Below are positions 50,701-62,597 of a stretch of 64,000 nucleotides of DNA, in pieces. The stretch is from positions 186,001 through 250,000 of the forward strand of contig JABYQU010000032.1 of assembly GCA_022264855.1 (NCBI GenBank), in the 5' to 3' direction. The position numbers were made by a program, and so were the translations under genes. The DNA is from Lenzites betulinus (taxonomy: Eukaryota; Basidiomycota; Agaricomycetes; Polyporales; Polyporaceae). The notes beneath the pieces are model-generated. The model saw only the letters and a list, made by a program, of their open reading frames with translations, had not been told where the DNA came from and ran no database searches. Each line of letters opens with the position of its first letter. Position 1 is the stretch's first letter.

Positions 50701-51297
50701 TTGTCCTCGAAGTCCCGACAGGTCGGGATGATCGTGTCGAGGTGGTAGGACCACACTACGAGCACGCGCTCGTCGCGCTGCGGAGTCGAGGTTGGCGTCA
50801 GTTCCCGCCAATCGGCAACCAAGATGTGCTCACAATGAAGGCGCCACATTGCTCCTTGTCGGCGGTCCCGAGGACGGTCATCGTATCGAGCACCTGGATC
50901 CGAGTGTTGTCGTCAATGTAGATGGCATCTGCATCCGGTTTGCTGCGGTCCATGAATCAGACTAACGGTTCGGCGAACAGAAAGCCAGGCAACGTACAGG
51001 TAGGCTAGCGCGGCATGGATGGCAGCGCTCCGAATCTTGACCGCGACCACCGGGTTCAGAATTCTGACCGACGCTTCGAAGGGCTCGAGGTAGACGTTGT
51101 CGTATGGGAACAGGCGGAAGTTCCCCGAGTCCACGCGGAGACATACGCCGGCGTGAACATTTTCCTCTGAAGGCTTGAACCACGCATCTCCTTGTGTCTG
51201 AAAAGGGATGAGCACGCTGTGGTAGTTGGAGATGCGACTGAGCACGCACCTGCTTGAAGATGTGGTGGAGTAAGGCGTCATAAGCATCGTAGTCCAT
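47751..51297 (-). CDS. Family-2 glycosyltransferase, membrane polysaccharide synthase-like, copy 2
   Basis: Paralog of the gene at 41060-44719 on the opposite strand, alike in sequence from end to end and in the intron positions I compared. Seen: MDYDAYDALLHHIFKQTQGDAWFKPS at the start (51297), RDERVLVVWSYHLDTIIP, GPVAQYHENSKYYSAV, IEMPVYKES and the long central exon (about 49747-48870). That exon holds HEDGLQLLNETE, DSDTIVPED, VAPFVGHNAFLRW, SEDFDMALRLQLKG and ELNRWQKYSYG. C-terminal spans and WFMIFSY precede the stop at 47751. All catalytic residues seen in copy 1 are kept, so both copies look active. The least conserved part is the linker after RDFEDKLIKLVW (about 50690-50480). The pair is tail to tail, 3 kb apart, which fits an inverted tandem duplication. 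Confidence 0.9.
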
Positions 51298-54200
51298 CGT
51301 TGGCGTGTACAGCCGACTGAGCAAAAGGACAGAGGGGATAGTGGGGAGGTCTCGGACGGACGAGCAGGCCTGGTTTGCCCTCTGCACGAACTTCCTACAT
51401 ATATGATTTGGGACGCCGTCCCGGCGCAATTACCCTGCGGCTGCCCGAGGTCGGCGCAAACGAGGCGGTAACACCAGCACGAGGGAAAAAGGCACACAAG
51501 CAAACGTTCGGCAGGGTAGCGGGGCTATCGCATCTCATTCGGCGCGCCGTGCGTATGACACCCTGACAGACTTCTGCGCGCGCGTCCAGTGGGCTGCATC
51601 GCGCACAAGGAGGGTGTGTCATCCGAAGCAGCATCACCGCCTCGATCTCGGGAAGCTGGGAAGTTCGGCGTGAGCCTGGTTGGGAATGATATGAAAACTG
51701 GATGCGGGTGTCAAACTCTGGTGCTTACCACCAGACCGATGTACCGCCGCGCACCGCTGTGCATGTACTGTGCAGCGTGTGAAGAGGGTCGAGCAACGCG
51801 GAGAACACGGGTTTCTGAGAATTCCCGGGATGCACCACCCCGATGGGGGTTGTCAAGGCGCGCGGCACTTTGGTCAGGGTCTTCAAAAAGATAAACAATT
51901 TCACCCTCACGCCGCTGCCGCTGCCACTTGTCGCAGTGCAAGCACGCCGGCGGTCCTCGGGTACAGGCTTCCCTTCCCAACTGACAAACGATGCCTATCG
52001 AGTGCTGAGATTGACGATAAGGAGCCAATCCTTACGTTCTCTTGGAATGAGGTCCCCGAGATGCCTGGCAGCAAATACTGTCCGAAGCAAAGAGGTCAGC
52101 TATCGGTATGCAGCGCGGCTCGCCAACGGCGCCAGGATACAGTTCAGTGATGGTGCATATGATAATTCAGGCCCACCCTGTCCGTATCGGAGCATTTAGC
52201 GTGCCAGCTTCTGCCAGCTTGTGTCTCGTATTCATAGCCGTCCGCTTGCTCTCATGGCTGTGTAGGACATGCATATCGGTGAACATGGGAGTCAAGACCA
52301 ACAAGGGTTGGAGGACGCCGTGGCGCCGCGCCGGCGCGGCAGCCCGCGGTGCGCGGAAGTGCCACGTGGGAAACCTCTCAGCGGCGTTAGAGTCGGTCAG
52401 TCCTTCAATCTGAACCATCTGCACTCTGCTGTTCCCCCCGCGCCCTTACCCTAGGGGATAACTCATATGCATGCAAAAGACTCTACAGAGGGGAACATGA
52501 TGGCTTTCTGATACACTTTTTGCTGCACGGTAAGCCAGTACATTTTGACCTACTTGTGAAACTTCTACTGCGCCCCGAATCGTCTATGACTATCTGTGGT
52601 AAGTCTTGGAAAAACTCGGAGGCAGGTTTACCATTGAAGTTGTGTCTTCAAGCCGACGGGATGATGTGTGGATACTTCGCGGCAGACCTATGTCGTCACA
52701 TTGTTCACCTTGGCACCGGACTGTAGCCTCAAACAAACTCCAGTGTGTTTCCGCCCTGTGGGTTCAATTGCGCGGGGTTCACAGACGTGTCAGTGGAGTT
52801 ACCAATCTCAAGGTCGCATGTGCTAATGAACCAACGTCCGAAGTAACCGCGAACCACTTATGGACATCGCACGTCCATTTCCTCATCCTTCATCTCCTCG
52901 GAGCTCGCGCGGTCGTCAGCGAGGTAAATCGGCGCAGCTGAACTATCGGCACTGCTCGGCGCACCCGCTTCCTTCAGGAACCGAGCGCCTTTCTGTCGGG
53001 CGTAGTCGCTCGATAGAGTTGTGAACGAGAAGGCCGCCGTTTCGCCCGTCCCAGGCGTTGACAGTAGCGGTACTCGTTCACCCAATATGTCCATGACGCC
53101 AGACCTCCGTCCTTCGTCCTCCCCCAAAACCCCGCCAGACCTTACGCTTATTTGACCGACTCCCACTGCCGCGTATTCTCTTGTCCTGCCATCACCGCCT
53201 CCAGATCCTCGGCGACTCCAGGAATGCTGCGATGAACGCCCTTGCCCTGAGGACTGACACTTTGGTCCATTTACTCTACATCACATGGTGGATCTGTTCA
53301 AATACTTGCGCTTTCAAGATGTCCGATTTCCTTCTAGTCCCTTCAAGCGAAACGGTCCAGCTACTCACCACCCGAGGGTTCTTGGCCTTTCTTGTGTCCC
53401 AGGAAATTGGACTAGACGAAGGATGCGAATCGTTACGAGAAGGGTGTCATGCCTGGGTAGGGCTGCTCAGTCCGAGTGTTTCGACGCGAGAGGTACGTGT
53501 CCAAAGCCACTGCTCTTCTCAGTTCACGGCTTCGCCGAAGAATCCACCTTGCGATATTCACGGAGCGGTCTGACGTCGACCGACGGGTCGAGCCCCCTTC
53601 GATCTGCTCGGCCGAGGCGGGTCCGTTTCGTCGGAGCTACCTCTCTTTCTCGTTGCCCGCCCAGAGGTGTTGAACATGCGCACAGAAGTCCAGCTCGGTG
53701 CTTCACCGACCTGCTCAGCGCTCTGATGTACATCGTCCCCCGTGCACGCGCGGGAGACCCTGCTATCGGACGCTATAAACTGCATCCTGGCAACGTCATG
53801 TCGCTCTCATTGTCTCTCTCACTCACCCAGCGAGGGGCCTAGGCCAATGATGTTAACGACAGCGTCAGGGTCCTTTGCTATCATCATGAGTACATTGCCT
53901 TCCGGTGAGCTTCTCTGGTTGTGCCACCCGCCTTTTGAGGCTTTCCCGTACCGACGGACTGCAGTATAGTCCGCTCCAGGCCGCCGCGTATTTGATATAT
54001 CCGCGAGTCGTGAAGTCGCGCGAGTTTTTGGTACCGCGCGTATGGGAGAGCTTCACGAAGAGACCCAGGGACGCGATCTAAAGCAGAACATGGTTTTGGG
54101 GATGTAGGTAGGGTGGGGATAGGGTCCGTTTGCATGGTTCGGCCACACTTGTGCGACCCCAGCGTCATCCCTCGACACTTCGAGCAGCGGCCCCTATCTC

Positions 54201-56218
54201 GCCCGCCCGACGTAGCATGGCTGAGCCCCACGTCGAAGCCTCTCGCGGATTCGCGATCCCCTTGCGCGCATTTTCGTTGAATTGTGCGCGCGTGCGCCTG
54301 CCGCGTGCGCGCAGACGACGTCAGATTTTCCGTGTTCTCTTCGCTTGACGGCGCACTGGGCCCTCAGGCCTCAGGCCTCAGGCGTCGACGTGCGTGGCGG
54401 CCCAGGGTGCTGTCGTGCGCACCCCGAGAGCCCCTCGCCCGCACCGGGAGCGCACTTCGCCACAGCGCTTGTAGCGCCACGACGGGGGCTCTCCTGGGCT
54501 CTCGGGCATCCCGCGCAGGCACCGCGTCCGCCCCCGCAGGCACGCCCGCCTGTGATCCCCTTGAACCTTTTGCTAGTGCTCCCGCCTGGGCCGTGCGGAC
54601 CGCATCCCACGATGTCGCCTTCGACGCGAACAAGTGAACGTGGCGCCGCGTGTGTCCGCTCGTCCGCCGGCGGGGGCGTTGCGCATTGAGACGCGAGTGG
54701 GATGAGGCGTTTCGCGATGTAGTGAGCATCTAGCTCGCGCGCGTTTCTTGAATGTACTTCTGCACACCCGACCTTCGTGTGGGATTTCTCGCAGAGCGCG
54801 ACTGCTGCGCGCGATAACACGCTTACTAGAGAGAACGCGAAGAGCGATCGCTAGGGTCTATACTTCGGGACGCCTCAACAAGCTGTCGCGAGCATATTGC
54901 ATTTGCATACACGTAAATGCGAGAGTCTTGATCATGTACCGCATTCGAGCGCGCACCCTGCGAGAACACGACATGCGGAAACCAGCTGGATGGGGATAAC
55001 GCCGTGGCACACAGGCCTCGGAGCCAGGCATGGGCCGTTGAACGTCGTATCAAGGGTCTGTCACTGGGTGACTCCCCCGACAAGGTGCGGCCCTATGCTG
55101 TCAGTCCCGCGGATAAACCGCAGGACGGGCGGCTGCACGAGGAGCCGAAATGCATGACGCTGTGAACAAATGACCCCGTCAGGGTCCTCTCGGGTGCGAT
55201 GCAGCTCGGGGCGGCGGGAAAAGGAGAATTGTGTCCGGGGCGTGTCGTCGCCGCCCAGACCGCCGCCGCTGGCTCATCTCCGCTCGAGTGATAGCGTGTG
55301 CGTGTCTGAGGATGAGCGAGGCTCCATCGTGCTGACGCGCTGGCGGGGGCTCTGGGCGTGCGTCATGCATGCCCGGACGGCGGCGAGATGAGACAATACT
55401 TACCCTTCAGGTTGTTGTTGTGGCTGGACTTCGGAAGGGACACGGCTCGACACGACCAGGATATGCATGCACTTGCCTCTGCTTCATGTCAGACGAAACG
55501 GAATACGTGCAACAGCGCTATCTTTTCTGTTTTATATCGGGCAAAGCCAGGCCAACACTGGAAGCAGCACGAGGATCATGTTCTCCTCGATGCCTCAGGC
55601 GCGTTCTACGCTTTGCGTTTGGTCTGAAAGATCGCACGGATAGCAGGCACGGTGCGTGATGTCGCACACCTAGTTCGCCCTTGCTGACTAGTAGTTCGCT
55701 GCCCCACGGCGTTGTCATAGACTCTAGCCCGGGTTCCCGCACTGCCACTTTATATCTTCTAGCGAAAATCGCGTTGTGTGTCACTCGTCTCGTCTGGTGA
55801 CAATGACAGGTGTCGAGCTCGGCCGGATCGTCAGCATCAGGGTAAATGTGAATGTGTGCAAAATACTCCGACCCTCTTTCGTCTTGTCTCAATCGCCTTT
55901 TGAACTCGCACAGTGCCAAAAGAGAAGATGGGTTGTGACCATATCGTACTCCGGGATCTCCGAAACTGACATAGAATCGCAGTGCTTCCGTATGCAACTG
56001 AGCCTGGATTTTGATGTTCAAACCAGTGCCCATGGTTTTCCCTAGCCCACAACTCCGGCTGCGTCAAGATCGGTTCTTTCCTGACCGGACGACTTGCTTC
56101 TGACATGTTGGGCCGCTTCTGTATCACGGAGTAACTGATACAACAGATGAGACTGTGCTCGCCGGCCACCCTATGTTCTTCTTCCCACTGCCCAGAGCGA
56201 TATATACTTGGGGTCTAT
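51298..56218. other. Gene-poor interval, about 4.9 kb, with possible gene remnants
   Basis: No complete gene can be supported. At 52640-52725 (+) a short frame reads LCLQADGMMCGYFAADLC, reminiscent of the catalytic Cys region of Ulp1-like proteases. At 53166-52858 (-) a 102-codon frame (TLSSDYARQKGARFLKEAG, acidic C-terminus) has coding-like composition but no start-to-stop model or known domain. The GC-rich stretch 54.2-54.7 kb gives overlapping composition-driven frames. Confidence 0.4.
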
Positions 56219-58399
56219 GTCAACGTCCAACGCCCAACGTAGTGCATCCTCTATGGAGTCACTCCCGCTGCCTGCCGACGTCGCCCCATCTCTGACCAGC
56301 TTCGTCTCCACCTTGAAAAGTGCCATCGGCGCCATCTTGATCGGCACTTTTCTCAGCCTCATGTACGTCGTACGACCGTGCGAAGTTGTCTTCGGATTTT
56401 GGCTGATTTACCCCAGCCTCTACGGCGTAACAGTACATCAGGTTTACTCGTACTTTCGGGTATACACACAGGATCGCACATTAATCAAAGCATTCGTCAG
56501 TTGGTTCCTCAATCCAAGTCGCGTCTTTTACTGAGCACTGACTCTCCGGGATACCATAGGTCATTTGCATGTTGTGAGCACCCTTATATTACGCCGCTGC
56601 CTTGCGAGGGCTCGCTCATAACATTCTACAGCGTCGTGGAGACGTTTCATATGACCACATGCATTCATATCTGGTGAGCTGCTACATACATGCTACCCGT
56701 TGATGCTTCCTATAACGTATCGACCATGCAGTTATACTGTTCTGGTCACGAACTATTTCAACATCAGCGCCTTTTCGTACGAAACATTCACGTTTTGGTC
56801 AGGAGAACAATCATTGTTGTACGAGACGAAAACTGAAATTTCACGCTTCAGGTCGATGAAGGCGAGTAGTGCGTTGCTTGCATCGTCGTCAGATGGCTTT
56901 ACACTCCCGCCTTGGACAGTCGCAGCCCATATTATGTGTATGCAGTCAAATTTCTCTCCTTCGTCTGAAGCTAATAAAGATGATGGGTTTTTATCCTCTA
57001 CACTATTCAAGTCGTCATGGCCCAAAGGTATGGCCAGCCTGAGACAGTTCGAGTAAGGACGGACACCGAAAATACTACTCCCATAGCTTCTATGAACGGC
57101 GGGCGGCCCTGTGTGAGTCCAAACCGTCGAGCGAAAGCTTCCTCGCTGACAGAAGTCAGTGAGTCCCAAGACTATACCGGTGATTACTGTAGCCGTATGT
57201 AGCTGTTTGTATGCTCTCAATGTGTCTAACAACGTATCGCACTGATAGGTGTTGCTTTCCATCGCTACTCTGGGTGAGTATGGCAGGTCGCTATGAGTAT
57301 CGTTTCATTTCTGAGTCATGCTCATTCACGGAATACAAATCCCAGGTTTTGCCGTTGGTCTGTTTATGTTCATATCTACTCCTCCTCATGAGACAGTTAC
57401 TGACGGGGATGTCATCTTACTTCGATTGCAGCTGAGACGGTTAGATGGTACATTTTGCATTGCTTACAGTTTTGTGGAGATTCTAACGCTTGTGACGGTT
57501 TCGCAAGCATGAACCCGATTTCATGCCAGAAATATCAAGTATGCGGTCCCGCGCTTCACACATCCGCGAGCGCGCCTGAATGAGCCGTGCACAGTGGCTA
57601 GTGTCTGCGGCACTAGGAAGTGCAGTCGCATCCGACGTCCTTACAACCGGCGTATTGATCATCGTCTTGAGGAACAGTCGAACTGGAATGAAGGGGTACG
57701 TCTGTGTCTCCCTGCGGGTTGGCAGTATGATGCCCAATGCGCATTGGACTCACATCTCCTATCATAGGACTAACCGTATAATCGACCGGGTGATTTTGTA
57801 CTCGGTCAATACAGGTGTGCAAGATGCTAGTCGCTACCCAAACATTCTTTGTTTATCGACTGTGTTCTGCCTACAGGTCTCCTTACGGGGTAAGTACTCA
57901 TGCGATGATTGCTCGGGGTTCCATTCCGATGTCAACCGTTTTAGAGTTCTTCACCTCATTGGACTGATCTTGGTACGTCGAACTCCACATAAGGATCCAC
58001 GTCTTACTGACGCACTCCATTGCAGATCCTCGTCAACTCAAATCTTATGTCCAGCGGCGGAATCCTTATTGTTGTATCCCAAGGTGTGTCCACGCCGAAC
58101 GATTTGCCCGTCACCACTTCAAATGAGGCTAACATTCAAGTTCGTTGCCCATTCAAGTCTATCCCAACTCTGTTCTGGCTGCGTTAGTCTGCCCCACCAC
58201 TCTTCCTGCATCTCAACCCCTGCGCTAATATTACATGTTCCGGGACAGGCTGAACGTCCGCCAGTCACTTGCAGAAATCGGCGAGCCCGAGTCCGCTATC
58301 AACGGTTACTTAGACTCCATGCGAGCGAAGACGCAGTTGGTCGACCCCCAGGTACAAGTCAACGAATTCTTTTTTTGTCTTTCCCTGTGCATCGACTAA
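56219..58399 (+). CDS. DUF6534-like multi-span membrane protein
   Basis: Member of a large, poorly understood Agaricomycete family of seven-span-like membrane proteins. Seen: N-terminal AIGAILIGTFLSL, then across an intron LYGVTVHQVYSYFRVYTQDR, then VVETFHMTTCIHIC and VTNYFNISAF. Later parts are FAVGLFMFIS, WLVSAALGSAVASDVLTTGV then LRNSRTGMKG, TNRIIDRVILYSVNTG, and VYPNSVLAALNVRQSL with the variable tail GEPESAINGYLDSM. Introns are frequent and short, and phases fit at the joins I checked. The interval 56806-57210 could not be fitted to the family, so one or two exons there are unresolved. The stop at 58399 assumes read-through after VDPQ. The DUF assignment is from recalled motifs. Confidence 0.75.
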
Positions 58400-58567
58400 T
58401 TCCGACGGTGTTGCGTCTCCCAGCCATCCTTGAACGATTGTTGAAGCCAGCGAATTCATGTCATGCGATCCTCAGGCTAGAACTCAGAGCAAGGTATGAT
58501 AGATCATGATCGGGGATCCGTAGGACGATGTCTGCCGTATTGTGTTCGTCTCGCCATGTCATTACCA

Positions 58568-59468
58568 CTAGTCAGAATCGCTGCTTTCGTTATCCAGCTC
58601 AAGCTCTGATGCGTAATTTCAGTTATATGATAGCCACATATCGCTAGAAATAACCCCTTACCCACTGTGTATCCGAGGAATGTGTTTCTGAAGATAGAAT
58701 CGACGTCTGAGGGGCGAGCGTCGGTGATATCGGTGGTCTCAGTGTCGCCTATGTCAAAACGTTGAATAGAGCCTTGCTAGGTGTTCACGCAATGAGTCGA
58801 TGGGCTTACCTCCAAGGGACTCGGAGCTCTCTTCCGTATGTACGGTGAGCGTCAGGAAGTGCCGGGTCGGCGAGGTTTCTTCATCGTTGTCAAAGTCGTT
58901 GACCATCGTTGTATGTTCCCCCGCTACGGAGTCCTGTTGTTGGAGGGCTTTGCGGACTCTGGCCCAATCAGACGTACTCTGAACACGCCGTTATGTTATC
59001 AACTGCAAGCACGAATATTGTGGTAGCAAGGACATACCCAAACCTTATGTTTATGTTGCCGAGACCTCCGGGTCCAGTCCCCGACTGTTATCCAGACTTT
59101 GTACTTAGTGTAGAGTTGGAGGCCCTTGAGCTCGTCCACCTCTTTGCTATGTTTCATGCCAGCAGCGTGAAGACTAGATGTGATCAGCATGAAGAAAAAG
59201 GTTCTGAGGTACTAGTAGAAGCAGCTTACCGGCGATAATCCTCTCGTAGTCGTCTGAGGACGTCCGCACTGATCAAAGCCTCACAGGCAGGATCTGCCAA
59301 TACTTCACTGGCATAGTGAAGTTCGGACTTTCCTTCTTCCAATAGCTCCGTTATGTTGTCTTTGGACAATCTCTTTGAGCCAAACTTCCAGAAGAACTTG
59401 ATGACGGGTACGCTGTGGGAAATGCCGACAAAAACGTCCCCAGCAATAGCCCGCCGAGTGCGAGACAT
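58568..59468 (-). CDS. Hypothetical protein, five exons
   Basis: Not recognised. A coherent model starts at MSRTRRAIAGDVFVGISHS (59468). Exon 1 (59468-59230) is spliced to 59173-59044, then 58978-58810, then an exon beginning GDTETTDITDARPSDVD, and a last exon ELELDNESSDSD before TAG at 58568. All donors are GTAAG- or GTTTG-like, and phases agree through the joins. Content: charged, with HYASEVLADPACEALISADV then LRRLREDY, and GMKHSKEVDELKGLQLYTKY. An acidic Ser/Asp-rich C-terminus follows, and no clear membrane span or signal peptide is present. It lies head to head with the kinase-like gene and tail to tail with the DUF6534-like gene. The consistency of five splice joins is the main support. 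Confidence 0.7.
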
Positions 59469-60158
59469 GGCGGATGGCTCAGGGTCGAAGTATAGCTGAC
59501 TACAGAACTCGATCTACCAGAGATCGAGAAGAAAGGGGGAGAGTGTTAAATCAGAGCACCAAGGGGAGCACGATGCAAGCAACAGAGTGGTGGGTTGGAT
59601 GGTCTGCCCGTCAACCGTCACTCCGTACTTATCATTCACGAGACATTTGCCGGAGGGAATTCTAATGCCATAGGAGTCGTCCATGTTGTACCAGCAGAGA
59701 AGACGCCGGGACGACCTAAACGATGCCGGAGAGAACAACAGACATGATAAGCGCCAAAGCGGAAGCGTTCATCGAACTATCCATACTAATGATCACTATT
59801 GAAATATTGATGGCCAGCGACACGCATGCGAACAATGTCTGACCGGCGTTGGCAACCACGGACTCCTCGTGCCCCTTGTTCCACGTCGGGATATGGCGAC
59901 GGTGTTGTGTTGTTTGTGGATCAAATTTCAAAGTTCGTTCAATCGCAGCTCCGAGTCTCTCTGTCTGAGACTCTCACGGTTGTACTACGTAGTCCTCTTC
60001 AAACGTAAAACAGAGCCGGCCGCTTGCTTGTCTGGCGTCCAAGTTAGCGCGCAAACCCGTCGCATTCTGAGCGCTGAGCACTCGCTTACCGTCACTGCTC
60101 GTTACACCCCTCCGATACGTCCTTGCGGCAGCATTGCAACCGCTCTTCACCTCTCTGG
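59469..60158. other. Intergenic between divergent genes
   Basis: A minus-strand stretch at 59870-59720 encodes a hydrophobic segment (LFACVSLAINISIVIISM), but I could not join it to a start and stop with convincing splice sites. Probably the two promoters. Confidence 0.4.
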
Positions 60159-61513
60159 ATGTCTGAGCAACCACTACCCGCGGATGACCCACTACTACGA
60201 ACCCCGTCCAACCGATACCTTAAAGAGCTGTCGGATGGAGAAATATGGTGGCGTAATCACTACGACTGGCTTTTGCAAAGCCGGGGGTACAAGCTTCGCC
60301 CACGATACAAGCCTGGCTGGATACCGTCTTGGGGGCCAGACGAAAATGGGGCCCTCCTGGACTGTGAGGACTGGCAGAGTAACGCTGTAAGTCGTCCATA
60401 CACTGCGGCGAAATTGTCCACATAGTAACTATGTATGTCTTCAGTTTGCAGCGGCAATGGATGCGGCCCGTGTATCCGATCAGCAGCAATTCGTGCTAAA
60501 GAGAATATCAAAAACACGACATCCTGACGAAGTTACTATTGCGCAGTATTTATCGTCGACCGAGCTCAGGTCGGACCCTCGTAACCACTCTGTGCCCCTC
60601 GTAGAGGTGTTTCAGGTGCCCGATGACGAGGAGTACACCATTATAGTCATGCCATTATTTCGACTGTGCAACGACCCTGCATGGCAAACCGTTGGCGAGG
60701 TAGTGGCGTTTGTATTGCAGGTTCTGGAAGTCAGTACACAGTTATACCGCATGCGAGGGAACTTACCTATATACTGTCTTTATCAGGGGATGCAATTTAT
60801 GCACAACCTGAATGTCGCGCACAGGTATGTATCTTCATACATGTACGGGACTCCACCAATGTCAGTTATAGAGACTCGCAACTGGCGAACATCATGTACG
60901 ATCCGCGGCCCATGTACCCCCGCATGTTCCATCCCGAAGATCCATACCGTGCGCGTGATTGGAAAGGAGCGGCCAAGCACTCCACACGTACGGCGAATCC
61001 CGTGCGGTACTACTTCATCGACTTTGGGCTTTCCGTCAAGTTTAATCCCGACGACGGACCCCCTCGAGCACATCCAATACGAGGTGGAGATAAGACGGCC
61101 CCGGAAATCTTGCATTGGAATGGTGAACTCCTCGACCCGTTCCCGACTGATATCTACTACTTGGGAAATGTATTACGCATGCACGTCCTTCAGGTACGAA
61201 TCGTCCGGCAAGGCGGTGTTCTATGCTGACAATACCGTGCACCTACGACCAGGAGTTCAAAGGGGCCGAGTTCCTCTCGCCTCTCGTCCAAGATATGATA
61301 CAGGAGGATCCGAAAGAGCGTCCAACGATCGACCAAGTCGTCCAGCGGTTTAACTCTCAGATACTTCCGGCGCTGACCCGGAAGCAGCTACGTTCCCGCT
61401 TGGCACCAGTCAACGAAGCTGAGGAGGATGCATACTTCAGGAACATCGCTCACGCCTTCCGGAGGATATACTACCAATTGACCCGGAAGTCTCCCATACC
61501 TATACCCCGCTGA
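60159..61513 (+). CDS. Atypical protein-kinase-like protein
   Basis: Protein-kinase-fold gene of a type expanded in Agaricomycetes; no substrate known. Seen: N-terminal RYKPGWIPSWGPDE, then QQFVLKRISK (candidate VAIK lysine) and MPLFRLCNDPAW. The catalytic loop assembled across an intron reads VAHRDSQLANIMYDP, with HRD and Asn kept but the usual Lys (HRDLKPEN) replaced. The metal-binding segment is YFIDFGLSV (DFG intact), followed by GGDKTAPEI in place of APE and the C-lobe motif DPKERPTIDQVVQRFNSQ. No glycine-rich loop is visible. Exons 60159-60386, 60445-60729, 60787-60824, 60872-61193 and 61253-61513 total 377 codons plus stop in phase. It could be a low-activity kinase or a pseudokinase. 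Confidence 0.85.
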
Positions 61514-61855
61514 TCGCTACTACCGCTCTGTCCGCATATTGTTGCGTCTGCTGTGTTCGGATACCCTCGCTTTGCCACGGTTTTCTGTTCTATGTCGGTC
61601 GGGTTCGTGCCTACTCAGCGTTGTTGTTTATATAGTCGAAGAGCAGCAGGGCAATTTGAACCCGTCCCGAGTTGCTCGTTTTCATGGTTCCATCCGACCT
61701 TCGCTTGCGTTGCACTGCAAGACATGCGGATAAGAAGTATCGGCAGCGTTCTGCGATCGTCGTGCGCGCACATATGGAGGTGCGCATTCGGTCGTATCGT
61801 ACAGCGTCTCATTACATATGGATCCTCCGCATTGCCCCTCGGGCCTCTTCGACTC

Positions 61856-62597
61856 CTATGCTCCCACCTGGACAGGCGGCGGGACACCTTCTGTGCCTCC
61901 GAACGCCTTCAAGTACTCTGTACGGTACGGGTTCTGGTCTGTCTCCGCACCACGGTAGATGGCCTCCCACCGCGGCTGGTCCTAGTGGGAACATTCGTCA
62001 GCTGTCATCTGCAGAGGAGCTTAATGCGACCGACTTTGAAGAGCCGCAGAGTCTTCGTGCTTTCTCCCTCGTCGAGGGTGAAACGATGGTAGATACCCGC
62101 TGGGAGGATAATCATGTCGCCCGCCTCGAGGTGGCACCGCACCCACGCGTCCGTCGTATGCTCTGGCGAGAAGATCGTGCATCAGCGTACCGTGTCTGAG
62201 GCAGGCGGATAGATGTGCGCACCTCTCACATCGAAGAATCCACTGCCCTCGAGCAGGTACCTGATCTCCTCGTCTTCGTGGATGTGCCTGTAAACATGCC
62301 ATTTAACCTCGTAGTTCCGCCAGCCCCTTACGTTACCCACTCTTTGAAGAACATGGCCATCTTGGCGTCGAACGCCTCGCCCAACGATGCCCTGTTCGCG
62401 GTAACCACATCGCGCGAGCTGTACTTGCGCTCGTCCGCGATCGCATTGACCTGGCTCTCCCATCCGCCCGGCCCGTCCACAGGGATCCGCCAATAGAGCA
62501 CTCCGAGCGCTGCGAGAGTCTCGAAGGAGACGGGGCGGCCGGAGTCGTGTGGGAGACGCTGGTCCCCGGGGAGGTCATCGAGGTAGTATGCTCTCAT
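61856..62597 (-). CDS. ADI1: Acireductone dioxygenase (methionine salvage)
   Basis: Metal-dependent dioxygenase that converts acireductone to the 2-keto acid precursor of methionine plus formate in the methylthioadenosine cycle. Seen: MRAYYLDDLPGDQRLPHD at the start, FDAKMAMFFKEHIHEDEEIR (metal ligands His-x-His and Glu), YLLEGSGFFDVRE, then DMIILPAGIYHRFTLDE (last His ligand). LRLFKDQPRWEAIYRG, NPYRTEYLKAFGG and the C-terminal PPPVQVGA follow. Exons 62597-62341, 62287-62223, 62162-62035 and 61981-61856 total 191 codons plus stop in phase. The donor GTGGGT at the first junction, rather than GTAACG three bases on, is chosen because only it gives the conserved EHIHEDEE. Confidence 0.95.

Noticed and set aside
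59514..59931. Possible small membrane-protein gene on the minus strand
   Set aside because: One hydrophobic segment is seen, but no convincing start, splice joins or stop could be assembled.
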